The notes below the pieces were generated by a model that saw nothing but the letters and a program-made list of their open reading frames with translations, did no database searches and was not told the origin of the DNA. From positions 8,924,402 through 8,988,401 of the forward strand of contig NC_035174.2 in the NCBI RefSeq assembly GCF_001659605.2: a DNA stretch of 64,000 bases. The letters run 5' to 3'. The position numbers were made by a program, and so were the translations under genes. This document shows positions 35,001-46,959 of the stretch, piece by piece; positions within the stretch are counted from its first letter, which is position 1, and every line of letters begins with the position of its first letter. This stretch comes from Manihot esculenta (taxonomy: Eukaryota; Streptophyta; Magnoliopsida; Malpighiales; Euphorbiaceae).

Positions 35001-37242
35001 GTTATATCTTGACCTTATTTGGTTTCTAAAGACTTTGATTAATGGCACCATAGCCCTAGAAACATGCTTTTTGAGTATAGTCTCAGGTTGAAATGCAAAC
35101 CTCAATCACATCTGGATATGTAATTCAAAATAAAACCCAATTTAATTGATTAAAGGGTTTGGATGTGACTTTGGTCTTTCTCCTTGTGTGTAGCCTTGTT
35201 AATAATGCAAAGACATGTTACAATAGTGGGGTCCATTCCATACCCAAATCAATATGGTCTGGATTACCCTATCAATTAAGATTGCTGTGTGGGTTTTGTT
35301 TCTCTTCTTTCCTTTTTCCATTGAACTCTTATCTTCAGCCACTTTTAGAAGAGATCCTATATCCATTAATCATATATCTTCATCTGATCAATGCTGAATT
35401 TCTCTGATTTTTCACATTCAAAATTATTTTGATGCCATAACCATCAATGGTTGGGCTCCACAAAGCTGCCATCACTGCCTTTTCTGAGTTCTAAAAGATT
35501 ATTCATGTCATATTGAACAATGACAAAATTCCCTCCCAATACTTTTGTGGCTGAGCAGAGTATCAGCACTTTACTCGGTGTCTGAGATTGAATTCCACTC
35601 TAACATGTATTTTGAATTTTATGGGTCAGATGTGCAGTTTGTTCTGCTTCTCCTCTCCTTCTCATCCCTGTTCCTGTCTGTCTTTGTCTCTCTTTGTACA
35701 TTCCTAGGCAGCAATCTTGTTGTTATATTTAAATATTTGGTTTCTCCCTTTCTACCAGTAAGGCTGTTACTAATGCAGCAAAACTGATTGGACCCATTCG
35801 TGACAGGAGACTGGGTGAGGACAGTGACAGTGATTTCAGGGACTCAAGTAGTGATGGTAGCAGTGATTGTGAACCTGAAAGAGGACTGAAGGGCTCAAGG
35901 GAACAATGGAATTATCGCCATTTAATTAATGATGTTCCTCTTAGAATGGATAGAATGTCTTTGAGAGATCATCATCTTCCCCTCCAAGAGGAGTTATCTA
36001 GTGATGAAGGAGAATCTATGAATTCCCAAGGTTGCTTGCTATTTGAGTATCTTGAACAAGATCTCCCTTACTGCCGGGAACCATTAGCTGACAAGGTCAT
36101 TGTTCTTTCTATATTGTTAGTAGTCTGCTCTTTTTAAGATTATCTCCTTTCCCTTTTACTGAACATTTTCATTGGCACAGATATCGGACCTTGCCTTGTG
36201 TTTCCCTGAGTTGAAGATGCTAAGGAGTTGTGATTTGCTATCGTCAAGCTGGATTTCTGTGGCATGGTATTCATCACTTCAGTGTTGCATTTGCTACAAA
36301 TATTATATTATCATGCATGAATTATATAGGTCTGGTGGAAATTTGTAGGTATCCAATTTACAGGATACCAATGGGACCAACATTGAAAGACCTGGATGCG
36401 TGCTTTCTGACATACCATTATCTTCATACACCACTGGAAGGTAATGAATACACCGCAATAGTCTTTGTTTAGGTCCCTGTATGTCTTTTTGTTACTTTTG
36501 CGGGATGATGACAATTTTCCATCTCTTGATTCTGCGGTAGTCTTCTTGTCAGTTTTTTCAGTTGGAAGTTATATGCAGGTTGGTTGTTAGCTAGAGAATA
36601 CAGACTATCCTAGTTAGATATGATTACTCTCTACAACTTTCTAGTTTTCCCTTTCTTGTAAAAGTAGTTATTTGTGAAAAAAGTAACCATTTATGATTGG
36701 TCTCTAGAAGCTTTGAGTTCCACCATACTCAACTCAACCTGATCCAGTCCCTGATTAAACTATCTGGGTTAGCTACACTTGTTCCTTTTCTCATATTCTA
36801 TTTAGGGCCAATCTCTTTGTGAGGTCTTGTGACATTAAAATATATTGTCAGTTCACGTTGTTATATACTCCCATGTACAATAATCTCACTCTACAACCAA
36901 GAAAGTTATTATGCAGTTTCCTACTAGTGGACCTGCATGTTTGTGTCAAATAAAGTTAATTATTCTTCATCTGATTTTGTAAAACTTATCATGCTAGCTT
37001 TCTTGGCAGGTGGACAAACTGCTCATGCCCCGGTGGTGACATACCCCCGTGAGATGGATGGCGTGCCTAACATGTGCTTGCCTGTTTTTGGTCTTGCATC
37101 ATACAAGTTCAAAGGATCCTTGTGGACCCCTAATGGGGGATGCGAGCGCCTGTTGGCAAATTCTCTCTTGCAGGCTGCTGACAATTGGTTGAGATTGCTT
37201 CAGGTCAATCATCCAGATTTTGCATTTTTCTGCCGCAGGTGA
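32007..37242 (+). CDS. DUF789 family protein
   Basis: Six exons close in frame to 412 residues: 32007-32333, 32682-32893, 35807-36095, 36181-36266, 36349-36440, 37010-37242. All introns are GT-AG; intron 2 is 2.9 kb and hosts a transposon-like insert. The N-terminus is Arg/Gln/Ser-rich and probably disordered. The family core begins at [19 protein letters not shown] and continues with [21 protein letters not shown], a Ser/Asp-rich insert, [35 protein letters not shown] and [14 protein letters not shown], ending FFCRR. DUF789 proteins (Arabidopsis At1g15030, At2g01260) have no established biochemical role. It lies tail-to-tail with the amidotransferase gene, as in Arabidopsis. Confidence 0.93.
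33159..33979. mobile_element. Non-autonomous, possibly hAT-like insert in DUF789 intron 2
   Basis: catggttttaaat at 33159-33171 and its exact inverted copy at 33967-33979 bound an 821 bp segment. The end regions are GC-rich with runs of short palindromic words around ccgttat/acggcc and cgaccgcgaacg, common in plant hAT-type elements whose ends read ggttttaaa. The flanks share gtgctg (33150-33155 and 33980-33985), a possible imperfect target duplicate. No transposase frame is present. It contains a 48 bp tandem repeat. Confidence 0.55.
33284..33377. repeat. 48 bp unit in two tandem copies
   Basis: Copy 1 is 33284-33331 and copy 2 is 33332-33377 (last two bases absent); by eye they are identical (tatcctgctatacaacgg ... 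gtaatggcc). Identity implies a recent duplication inside the transposon-like insert. Confidence 0.85.
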
Positions 37243-39925
37243 TGGAAAGATATGATGGTTACAACACTCTGCCCACCACTCAACTTAAAAGCCCAATGCT
37301 CCTGGTACATGCTCAACTCGTGTGAGATAAAATCCTTTAATTTGTGGAGATCAAGAGGACGATTCAGCTGCAATATTATTGATTTATATCCTTTATCATA
37401 ATTTATTTGGAAAAAAAAAACACTCCTAAGCAGGCTTGGGAATGGAAGGAGGAGTGGTGGTGCAATGAGTCTCCAGAAAAAATGAACAGAAGGAATAGAG
37501 TTGGGGTAAGCTGCTGAAGGTTGAAAGTTACCAATGTGATAAAGTGGTTTGGCCTACCGTCAAGGAAAGCAAGTTGTATCTTGCTTGTGCTTCTCAATAT
37601 TTCTATATAAACCAGGCACTTTTTGTTAGTCCTGCTGATCAGTATGTAGCATGTAATATTTCATTTTTAATTTCTATAAGGTGATTTTGATAGGAAGATT
37701 GTGTTGCCAAGTTTGAGCCTACCCCAGATGTGTAATTTAACACCAACTATGATATTCATCTGACCAATAATGTTTTGAAAATTGGTTTTAGTTGACCAGT
37801 CCTTTTAGATGAATGGGCAGTTGCTATTGTTTCTAATATTTGTGGGTTGTATTGTTCATTCTGAGCTGTCAAATGTTGAAGATGTCATATTTTGACAATG
37901 ACTTTTCTTCTTATCTCTTGTTTTTTTTTTTTTTCTTTTTATAATTTATTTTAGGTTAATTGACCAAAAAATTTCACATTTACATTTTAATTCATTTTTT
38001 TTAATTTTAATTTAATTGACTTAACCTTTACTTTTTTTACAATTTTATTTAACCGTAATTTTTGTTATTTTGGTGAATTTTTTTATTTTTATATTTTGAT
38101 GTAATTTTATTTAATTTTTAAATTTTTAAATTTGATAGTTTACATGGTAATGTAATAGTTTAACTGATATATCACATTAATGATCAAATTTCTGAAAAAA
38201 GCTCATATTTATATTATTTTATATTTTAATTTAAATATTTAAATTTTGGATATATAAGTTAAATATTTTTATTTGAATATAATTTTAATTTATTTTAAAA
38301 AAATTTATTTAATCTAAATATTTAAATTTTGAATATATAAGATAAATATTTTTATTTGGATATAATTTTAATTTATTTTTAAAAATTAAAATGTAAGAGT
38401 TTAAATAGAATGTAAAATGTAATATTTTATTATATTTTAAATATAAATTAATTTTATATATAAAAATAATATTAAATTATATTAAATTATAATTAAATAA
38501 TATATTTAATTTTAAAAATAATAGTAATTTAATAATGCATAAGACATCTTTAATAGTAAATAGATTTTATTTTGCATTAAGATTATAAAATTTTATAACA
38601 GATATATTATTTTAATTATTTTATATATCATGCTATTTTAAATTAAAAAATATATTTATTAAAAAATATTTATAATTATTTTAGTACGATTAAAGATCTA
38701 AACTATATATTTAATAATTAGATTAATTATATTTAATTTTAATTTTAAAAATTAATTAAAATTATGTTTAAATAATTAATTATTTAAAATTTAAACGTTT
38801 GATTAAAATATAAAATGATAAAAATATTAAATTTTTTATTAATTAATTAATTAAAAATAATTATAAAAATACATACACGCCAACTAAACAATCAAATTAT
38901 TATATGGAATATCAGATTTAGAATTTTTAAATTGACAAAAATTTTAATTAAAATTAAACTAATTAAATTAAAATTAAAAATATAAATTAAATATAAATAT
39001 ACGTAAATATTGTGTCTTCTTGAGTTAATTAGCCTTTATTTTAAGGCTTTATTTTAAGGTAAATCCATTAGGTCAGAGACCTACAAGAGAAGGGATACAA
39101 TCCATTAACAGTCCAATACATCAAAGAGGTCTAGGGCTGAAAAATCCAGCATGATCTGAAAAGAGAAACAGATTCGAGATTTGCTCAAGGTTGCGCCGCA
39201 CACTCTTTCAGGGAGATCACCACCCAACATGGTTGAGGATCGACGTAAAGGAACAATCAGCCAAAAGCGACCATAGCAAACGTAGAGGAGATAATCGATT
39301 AAAGTGAGAAACAACTGCCTGATATTGCAGAGCAGACATGCAAACCAGATAATTCTGTTGAGAGGTCACAGGATGCAACATCGGCGAAAGGAAACTTGGA
39401 TTATTTGACTTCCACAAGCAGGCTAAGAGAATTGGGGGCGAACTAGAAAAAGAATCAGTACAGGAGATAATCCAAGTATCTCCGCCTTTCCATGTTAGGT
39501 TGTACTATTACAGGATTTTCAAATTTCTATTATGCATTTTAATGAATAAATGACTTGCTTCGAAGGGTTGGTCCATAATGGTTTTTATTAATCCTATAAC
39601 TGCCAAACGGGTCTGGTGCTTAAATTGTTTAAATGGCAAATGATGTTGAACATCAGTTGTCATTTTATTCCATAACTGATCTAAAATTGTCATATGTACT
39701 AAAATTATAAAAGCTTTACTTATAAATGCAACTTGACTGCTTTAGTATAAATAACTTGGATAAAAATGTTTTATAAAAGAATTTAAAGGAATTAATATAA
39801 AGGGTAAAATTCAAACATTGAATGAGAAAACATGCCAAAATTTGAAACACGATCGATCAGAAAAGAAAAAGATCTAAAATATATATATCTTTGGGCGAGG
39901 CGATTACAAAGACCATTTTGGTCGT
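37243..39925. other. Spacer between DUF789 and amidotransferase genes
   Basis: 3' flank of DUF789 to about 37.9 kb, then about 1.1 kb of AT-rich sequence (37.92-39.05 kb) with an 83 bp tandem repeat, then a 420 bp block of balanced composition (39.06-39.48 kb) that has short minus-strand open frames but no recognisable domain, then the 3' flank of the amidotransferase gene. Confidence 0.6.
38223..38390. repeat. 83 bp tandem repeat, two copies
   Basis: The words aaatatttaaatttt, gaatatataag, aaatatttttatttg, atataattttaatttatttt appear twice in order with a period of 83 bp (copies about 38223-38305 and 38306-38390), with a few substitutions. Non-coding. Confidence 0.65.
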
Positions 39926-42109
39926 TTATAGTTCAACCTCTTGATTTACAGAGTCTTGAAGCTTTATCTCCAAAGCCTCGGAGCATATTTTCCCCATCAT
40001 GTGGTAGAAGGAGATGAGATCAGATAATTGCCCAATCGACATTTTCCTCATTATAATCCTTGCAGCTCTCTCCCTCTCCTCATTCATCTTCAATCTTTCC
40101 CTGTATGCTGAAGCATTTCTCACTGTTGCTCCCATTTGCTGCAGCCTGTTCACTTGCTGCAGACTCAGCACAGTGTTGGCCTGCAGTAATTGCAAACATT
40201 AAGCAAATTTAACTCCACAAAAAACTCTTAAACAATTTCCAGGATATACTGATCAGTAGACCAACCTCAAGAAATTCTGCTCCAATTTCCAGTTCTGATT
40301 CTTGGCCCAAAACGATACTCCTTCCTGAGTTGTACATGTTTTTTGCAAGTGAGAAACTTCTGGCAATAGTTCTTCGTTTTGTCTCCAATTCTTGGTTAAG
40401 CGTGGGAGCTTTATGTATGCGTGTGGAGCAATTAAGCCTTTTCTCATAAGCAATCACAGCCTTAGCAAATTCCTGCACAATATATAACCTTGCGTATATA
40501 TAATCTTAACAAATTCCAATTTTGATCTGTTAAACAAAGATCTGGTTTTATTACCTTATATGCAGCTGGGCATCCAGGATAGTCAAAATCATCTGAATCT
40601 TGGTGGCGCATCCTCTCTGGATGAAATTGGAGACCCATTATAAACTTGCCCTCTTCAGGATTATAGGCATCTGGATCATAAAATCCTTCAACCAGGCCAT
40701 CAGGGGCAAAAGCCATTGGCACGAATCTTTGAGCTAATTTCTTGACACCTTGGTGGTGATAACTATTAACCATGATTTCCATTTTCTTTTCCTCTAACGA
40801 ATCTTTAAACCATTGGTGCAATGGAGTGTTCTCCACAATCTTTACTGGATGCCTATGGCCATCATAGTCCTCATAGTTCATGTGCATCACTCTTTCTTCT
40901 TCTGGAATTTTCTTGGAGATTTCTTTCTCCACGTCTTGATATAATGTTCCTCCACATGCAACATTAAGGACCTGTGAGCCTCTGCAGATTCCCAGGTATG
41001 GTATGTTTCTTTCAAGGCATAGCTTTGCAAGTCTTAATTCAATTGTGTCTTTCTCTTTATCAATGGCGGTGTCACTTGCATGAGCTTTCCTGATCTCTTC
41101 AAGTTCTTCTGGTGAAAACCCAGATAGTTCTGCATCGTAAAGCGATGGATCAATATCTTCACCTTCACAGAGGACGACTCCGTGGATTGGCTCGAAGCTC
41201 TCCAGTAGCATGTGGACTCCACTTACTCTTGGGACTATCACTGGTACTGCTCCATAGTTTACAATAAGATCTAGGTGGAATTCCCCTGTTCATTAAATTG
41301 ACAACCAGAAAAATCATGTACAAGGAATTATTAAATCTTGCATAAATTATCATTAAAGGATTACCAATATTGAATATTAAAAAAAATACTAATATTCAAT
41401 ATTTTCTAGTTGAAATAATAAGGAAATAAAAAGGGGTAATGTCGCCAATCAGAACTTTCCTATATTCTCTAAGCTGAATAAAGTGGGTGTTTGTTGAAAT
41501 ATTCATCTTTATGATTTTTATGCTGAATAAAGCGGGAGTGAATTCTGAATTCTCAGTTTTTTTTTTATATTTATTTTTACAGTAGAAGAATTAAGATTAT
41601 CTCATATTATATAGCCGATTATATATATTTGAATTTGATACCTTCTTTGCAGCTTTTATTTTCCTCTCCATGAATGATAGTGCAAGTTTTTTACGAATAA
41701 AACAGGGGAGTGATTTAGCAATTTGGGGATTAATTATCACATATGCATCTCTAATATGAATACAATTAACATTGAATTAATAACAAATACACAATTGCAC
41801 CTTCCCAAATGCACACATATACAACAAATATAAACGAAATTACAGTAGATCAATCCACAAAATTCATATACAAACATATAAAAATGCATGTGGTATATGG
41901 ATCCATCAAACAACAAATTAAATAAATACACAAAATTGAACTTTGATTCATCATGCAAAGAAAAATGAACCAAACACGTCTACGATAATGATGGTGAGAG
42001 GAAAAAGAAACGAACCCACAAAATCTACAAACTTGTTCTTCCGAACGGTTCGTCTGGAGACGATTAGAACCCTTGGAAGGATCATCGAAAGATCCGAGTT
42101 ATTAGCCAT
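39926..42109 (-). CDS. GAT1_2.1: Class I glutamine amidotransferase-like protein (GAT1_2.1 type)
   Basis: Four exons close to 428 residues: 42109-42016, 41285-40555, 40472-40266, 40180-39926 (stop TAA). Residues about 10-275 form a type 1 glutamine amidotransferase / gamma-glutamyl hydrolase-like fold of the PuuD kind. The nucleophile elbow is GICRGSQ (Cys132), a catalytic His-Glu pair lies in QFHPE (His253, Glu255), and HHQG and [11 protein letters not shown] are also present. Residues 276-428 are a charged, helical extension ([17 protein letters not shown]) likely to form a coiled coil, as in Arabidopsis GAT1_2.1 (At1g15040), linked there to nitrogen signalling and hydrolysis of glutamine-type substrates. 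The natural substrate here is inferred from family only. The first methionine follows a TATA-like run at 42131-42146. Confidence 0.93.
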
Positions 42110-44568
42110 GGCAGTAATTTAGGATCAGACGTATATATATTTATATATGTGTGTTATAGGGTTGGAACAAACTGTAGAAGCTAGAAGCGAGAAGCGAAAT
42201 TATTCAGCTATGGAAGCTAAACGATCAATTGATTGTTCGTGCCAAAACTATGTTTTTTCTGTTTGGTTTTGCAATGGTGTTTGTTCTTCGTTTTCTTTTA
42301 TTACTGAGATTTATAGGAGAAGAAGCGGCAGACTTGGCGCCGCGTATTGACACATGTTTTCGTTTTGCGAAATGGAAATCATAGTTTAAGCGTTATCTTC
42401 GGTTAAGTCAAGCCTCATCACATGCTGACGTGGAGATTGAAATTAGGAGAAATTATATAAATAAATCAAGAAATTTAAAAAACAAATAAATTTATTTTAT
42501 TTTTTATTTCACATATTATTATATTCTAAAATCACTTCCCAACTAGGATTAGTTTTATCTCTTTTTTTTATATATATATTCATTCGGATGAGATGAAATA
42601 GAAATTGAAATCTAAATTATAATTTAAAACTACTCATTAATTTTTTATTTTTTAAAAAAGATTCGTGCGTAGAATTAATTTGAATTGAACTTGCTTAGGT
42701 AGCAGCCCTGCTCACTTGAATTCTTCCAACTCAGGCTGTGGCGTTCCACCATCATATCCACCTAGCAGCCTTAGTTATTTTAATTATTAGTTATTATGCA
42801 TGATACGAATCGTATTTTACAATATTATAAATTTTTACGCAATTAAAAAACTTATAAATCAATTTTTAAATTAATTATTTGAATTGATAACTTGTATTAA
42901 AATTGGATAATTCTAAAATATCATTTATAGAAATAAAATGAGCTTGCATTTCCTAAAACTACTATATATATTATCTTTTAAATTAAAAATTTTATAAAAA
43001 TTCAATTTAATTATACTTTTTTATAAAATTTTTATTCAAAACAAAAAAATTAAAATTTTTTAAATTATTACATGTAAAAATAAAATTATAAATAAAATTA
43101 TAAAAATTAATTATTCGTTTCAAAACGAATGGTATATATTTATATATAAAACATATGGGATTAGATAAGGTTTGGTGGGATGACATTAATTAATATTTAA
43201 ACTTATCACAATAATTAACAAAGATTATTTATGATAATATAATTTTAGGGATTCAAGATTGGAGAGTAAAAGCTGAGACCCCTTTACCATCAAATTAAAT
43301 CTGTGAGTCCTAGTTAGCATTTGCTATATATAATATTATAAGTAAAAATATATATATAATGCAACTCTTATCTTTAATCAAAATTTTAAAAATTTTATAA
43401 AAAACTAATTTAATTCTATTTTCCTATGAATTTTTTTATTTAAAATGAAAATTTTTATTTTTTATTAACTTACAAAATTTTTATTTTGTAAAGCAATAAA
43501 ATTATATAAATTTTTTTTTCTCAAAATGAATGCCAAATTGAAGGATAATGATATATGTTATCTATAATTTAAATAAATTTTACAGCTAAATTGTTTTGAC
43601 CACTCAATTTAAATAATTATCTCATTTCAGTTATTTAATGTCATTCAAATTTTATTTTATTTTAAGGAAAAGAAAATCTCTTTTGACTTTTTGCAAGGCC
43701 TTCCTCTGATTTATACTTCGGACGGGCAAGGTTCAATGGACTATTACCACTCCACGATCAGGCACTCCATTCACGACCAACCTCGGACGGGCAAGGATAG
43801 TGTTGAATGATTTTTATTATAATTATAATTTTATGTCGTATTCATATTAACTTCTAATTATAATATTTTTTATTAAATTTAATTTTATTGTTTTTAACTA
43901 AATTTTTGTTACGAATAAAACTCAGAACTAAACTTTTTATTTTTAATTTTACAAAACTATTTTTTGATTTAGTTTCAATATAATTTTAAACAATTTTGAT
44001 ATAATTTCAGTTTTTATTTTATTTTTTTTAATTTAAATCTTAATTTTATAAATAAAATTATAATATTCTCATATTTATTATACAATAATAAATAACTAAT
44101 ATTGAAATAATAATATTAATATTTAAATATAGTAGTATTAATATATATCATATATAATTCTCAATAAACATATTATATTATTTTATCTATAATTATTAAT
44201 TATATAGTTTTAATTAAAAAATACAGATGTAATTAATATATGAAGATATATTATATTATTAATATATATTTCACTTATATCATTAAAAATTATAAAATAA
44301 TTAATATATTTATAACTAAATAGATAAATACACATATATACTATTTAGATAAAATAAATTATGATCAACTTTAGATAAAATAAATTATAATCAACTATAT
44401 GTTCTAGTTAGTTATTTTATAATATTATTAAAAATTACTTAAATATTAAAAGAAATAGTGATATTTAAATTATATAAAAAATTTAATTTATAAAAATAAT
44501 TAGATAATATTAAATATAAAATAAATAATATATATGCACACAGTAAATTAAAATTTTTATTAAATTAA
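42110..44568. other. Spacer upstream of the amidotransferase gene
   Basis: Promoter-proximal 250 bp, then mostly AT-rich DNA without genes. Two copies of tcggacgggcaagg occur 65 bp apart at 43717-43731 and 43782-43796 in a GC-richer island that otherwise matches nothing I recognise. A possible degraded short interspersed repeat lies near 43250-43320. Confidence 0.55.
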
Positions 44569-44573
44569 GTATT

Positions 44574-45050
44574 TAATGATCGCTGGATTTCTCCGTCTCG
44601 GTCTGGGGTCAAGTCCATGACAACAACACATTACTTGGAGGTCCTCAAGTCTCCCGCATGAATCAGGTCCAGCCCGCTCAGTCTTAAGATCGGATTCCAC
44701 CTAGATTTCTCAATCAGACCAGTCCAGCCTTTTCAGCCAATGATCATATCTCCTCTGGACTCAATCTTAATCTCCTCTTCTAGCCCAGCCCGGAGGAAGG
44801 AAGGTAACCAACCTGTCCGCCTGGTGGGTCCATCCTATGCGTGCCTGAGAAGAATTAAATGGCCATTACGCATAGAGCAGAGATATGATATTCTCATACG
44901 TTCGTATCAACATGGCAGAAACAGGTAACCCAATGACGAGAAATTTATTATGCAGACAAAAAAAACAAATAAAAAGAGGAAGGGCAACATCTCTCAGACT
45001 AAACTTACAGAATCATTTATAAACCCTATTTTCTAGACTTCAGATTATTA
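44574..45050 (+). mobile_element. Solo LTR related to the gypsy element at 1-5452
   Basis: The ends align with the LTR at 4959-5452 (opposite strand). The start taatgatcgctggattt matches tgatgaccgctggattt, and the end cagattatta matches cagaccatca, differing by G-to-A and C-to-T changes. It is 477 bp and sits between perfect 5 bp direct repeats, gtatt at 44569-44573 and 45051-45055. No primer-binding site, gag or pol adjoins it. This is the classic product of LTR-LTR recombination followed by methylation-type decay. Confidence 0.85.
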
Positions 45051-45055
45051 GTATT

Positions 45056-46567
45056 AAATAAATTATTAATAATTATTTTGTTTAAACCTTTACTTATTTA
45101 TAATCGTCTATTATATATTATATTTAATAATCTATAAATTTAAATTTAATTTTTTTAAATAGAATCAACATAATTTATAATTTTACTTTGAAAGTATATG
45201 AGATATTATATAATGAAATTATAATATTAATAAGATTATATATATATATATATATATATATATTTGAGTTTTTATACAGTTTCAATGTGATATTAAAAAA
45301 ATAAAAATAAAATTAAATAGTTAAATAAATTTTATTTAATACAATTCAATTCGTATAACATCCATTTTTTAAGTTTTTATTTTTAATTTAGTTCATGATT
45401 TCAAAAATCGTACAGGATCTTAATTTGATGTTTTGAGCCTATTTGAAGGGGAAAAAAAAAAAAGTTATGGAGCTATTGCTATGGGCTGGCCTTCATGAAG
45501 TCCGTTTTATCACACATCGGCGGCAATCGAAGTGGACCAATTTCATGGCGTAACGAGAGGGAATGCAGCCTAACCCAGTTTTCACATTACGATTTTCTTT
45601 CTTTTTTTTTTAAGAAAAAATAATTTTATTGAAGTAGGAAATAACGCTTGAATGCTACAATTTCTTTTAGGGTCATACTAAATACTAAGATAATCAAAAC
45701 TGAATTTGATTTTTTTTTTTTTTTTACCAATTTGTGATATTTTTAATTGGAAATTTAATGCTATAAATTATATGCATTTTGCGTATTTTCTTTGTTAAAC
45801 AAAATTATAACGCCATCCATATAATTTTTACTTTAAAATTTCAGGTTTATATTTGCAAAACTCTTTTTCACTATTACCCAAATAAAACAAAATCAATCTC
45901 TCAATTTTTTTCCATACACTTTTAGTTTGAGATTCTTTTTTTTTTTTTTTTTTAATTTGCTTTTAACAAATTTGAGTATGTCATTTTAAAAGTAGCTCAT
46001 ATGTGTTTTTTTAAATTAATTTTTTTATATTGATTTACTATTTCTATTTTTTATTTGTATGAAATGAATTTTCTATGAGTTTATAGCTTTTTTTTTGGCA
46101 TTATTTTATTTTTATTACTGAAATATCACCTTCAATATAATATTTTTCTTTTAATTATACAAAAACTAATTGTTGATTTATATATCATACCGCTTTATCA
46201 CTTAATTAATAAATAAATAAATAGTCCATTAAATATGAAAAATTTTGAAATTATAATGTTTGATCATAATAACATTAATAATAATAATAAATTCATTTCA
46301 CTCAGCAAATGAAATGAATTCTAGTTAAGCCAACAACAACGATATAGAAATAAGAAATTATCCTCACTTAAATATCACAAAACAAATCCTTAAGTTGAAG
46401 AAGAGAAGCTCATCAGAGGACGACGACGACCATGACTGGATCATGACTCCTAGAACCCCAACTAGAATAAACAAGACAACTCCATGGAACAAAGCTTCAA
46501 ACAACTAGCAACAACACACATAACTCCACGACCTTTGAATACTAGTTCAATATATAAAGAGGAGCCT
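45056..46567. other. Spacer with TA microsatellite
   Basis: No gene. A (TA)n run lies at 45238-45262, with several T-rich runs of 10-18 bases, and a balanced-composition patch at 45.47-45.59 kb without a reading frame. The last 200 bp are the 3' flank of the lipid transfer protein gene. Confidence 0.55.
45238..45262. repeat. (TA)n microsatellite
   Basis: About 25 bp of uninterrupted TA, likely length-variable between individuals. Confidence 0.9.
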
Positions 46568-46849
46568 CTAGCAGTTGGGGAATGGGGAGCCACAAGTGGT
46601 AGCCACCTTCCTCGCATTTGGAGAGTTAACAAGCTTTTGGAGGTTTGGGTTCTTCACGTACTGGCAGAGACAAGGTCTCTGCTTCTTTAACTTGCTACAA
46701 CAAATGGCTGATGGTGGGCTTGAAGATGTGATTGCACTTGCACATGCGCTTAGCTCAAGTGGGTTACATGTTGCTGCCTGGGACACCTCCACGATCTCCC
46801 CTAACAACACAGCAACCACGACCAAACAGGCAACATATGAGATTTTCAT
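46568..46849 (-). CDS. Type 2 non-specific lipid transfer protein (nsLTP2)
   Basis: A single exon of 93 residues, stop TAG at 46568-46570. Residues 1 to about 26 are a signal peptide (hydrophobic VACLVVVAVLLG). The mature protein of about 67 residues has exactly the eight-cysteine pattern C-x7-C-x13-CC-x8-CxC-x23-C-x6-C (Cys 28, 36, 50, 51, 60, 62, 86, 93), diagnostic of the 7 kDa type 2 family. These secreted proteins bind lipids in a disulphide-braced helical cage and act in cuticle/suberin deposition or defence. The particular role here is unknown. A TATA box lies 82 bp upstream. Confidence 0.95.
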   Translation of the reverse strand: MKISYVACLVVVAVLLGEIVEVSQAATCNPLELSACASAITSSSPPSAICCSKLKKQRPCLCQYVKNPNLQKLVNSPNARKVATTCGSPFPNC

Positions 46850-46930
46850 TTTCAGAAACCACAGTTAGAGCCAAGAGGAGACTGGAGAGGCTGTTTCTGG
46901 ATGTGGGAAATGTTGTTTTGTGCATCTCAA

Positions 46931-46936
46931 TTTATA
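46931..46936 (-). promoter_or_regulatory. TATA box of the nsLTP2 gene
   Basis: TATAAA on the minus strand, 82 bp before the start codon at 46849, the expected distance for a gene with a short leader. Confidence 0.6.
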
Positions 46937-46959
46937 GGAGAGACGGGGGATGAAGTAGC

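Noticed and set aside
39105..39417. LINE-type reverse transcriptase fragment
   Set aside because: Two short minus frames suggested it, but no reverse-transcriptase or zinc-binding motif is visible and there is no clear poly-A end.
44740..44928. 62-codon plus-strand frame
   Set aside because: Lies inside the solo LTR and has no protein character of its own.
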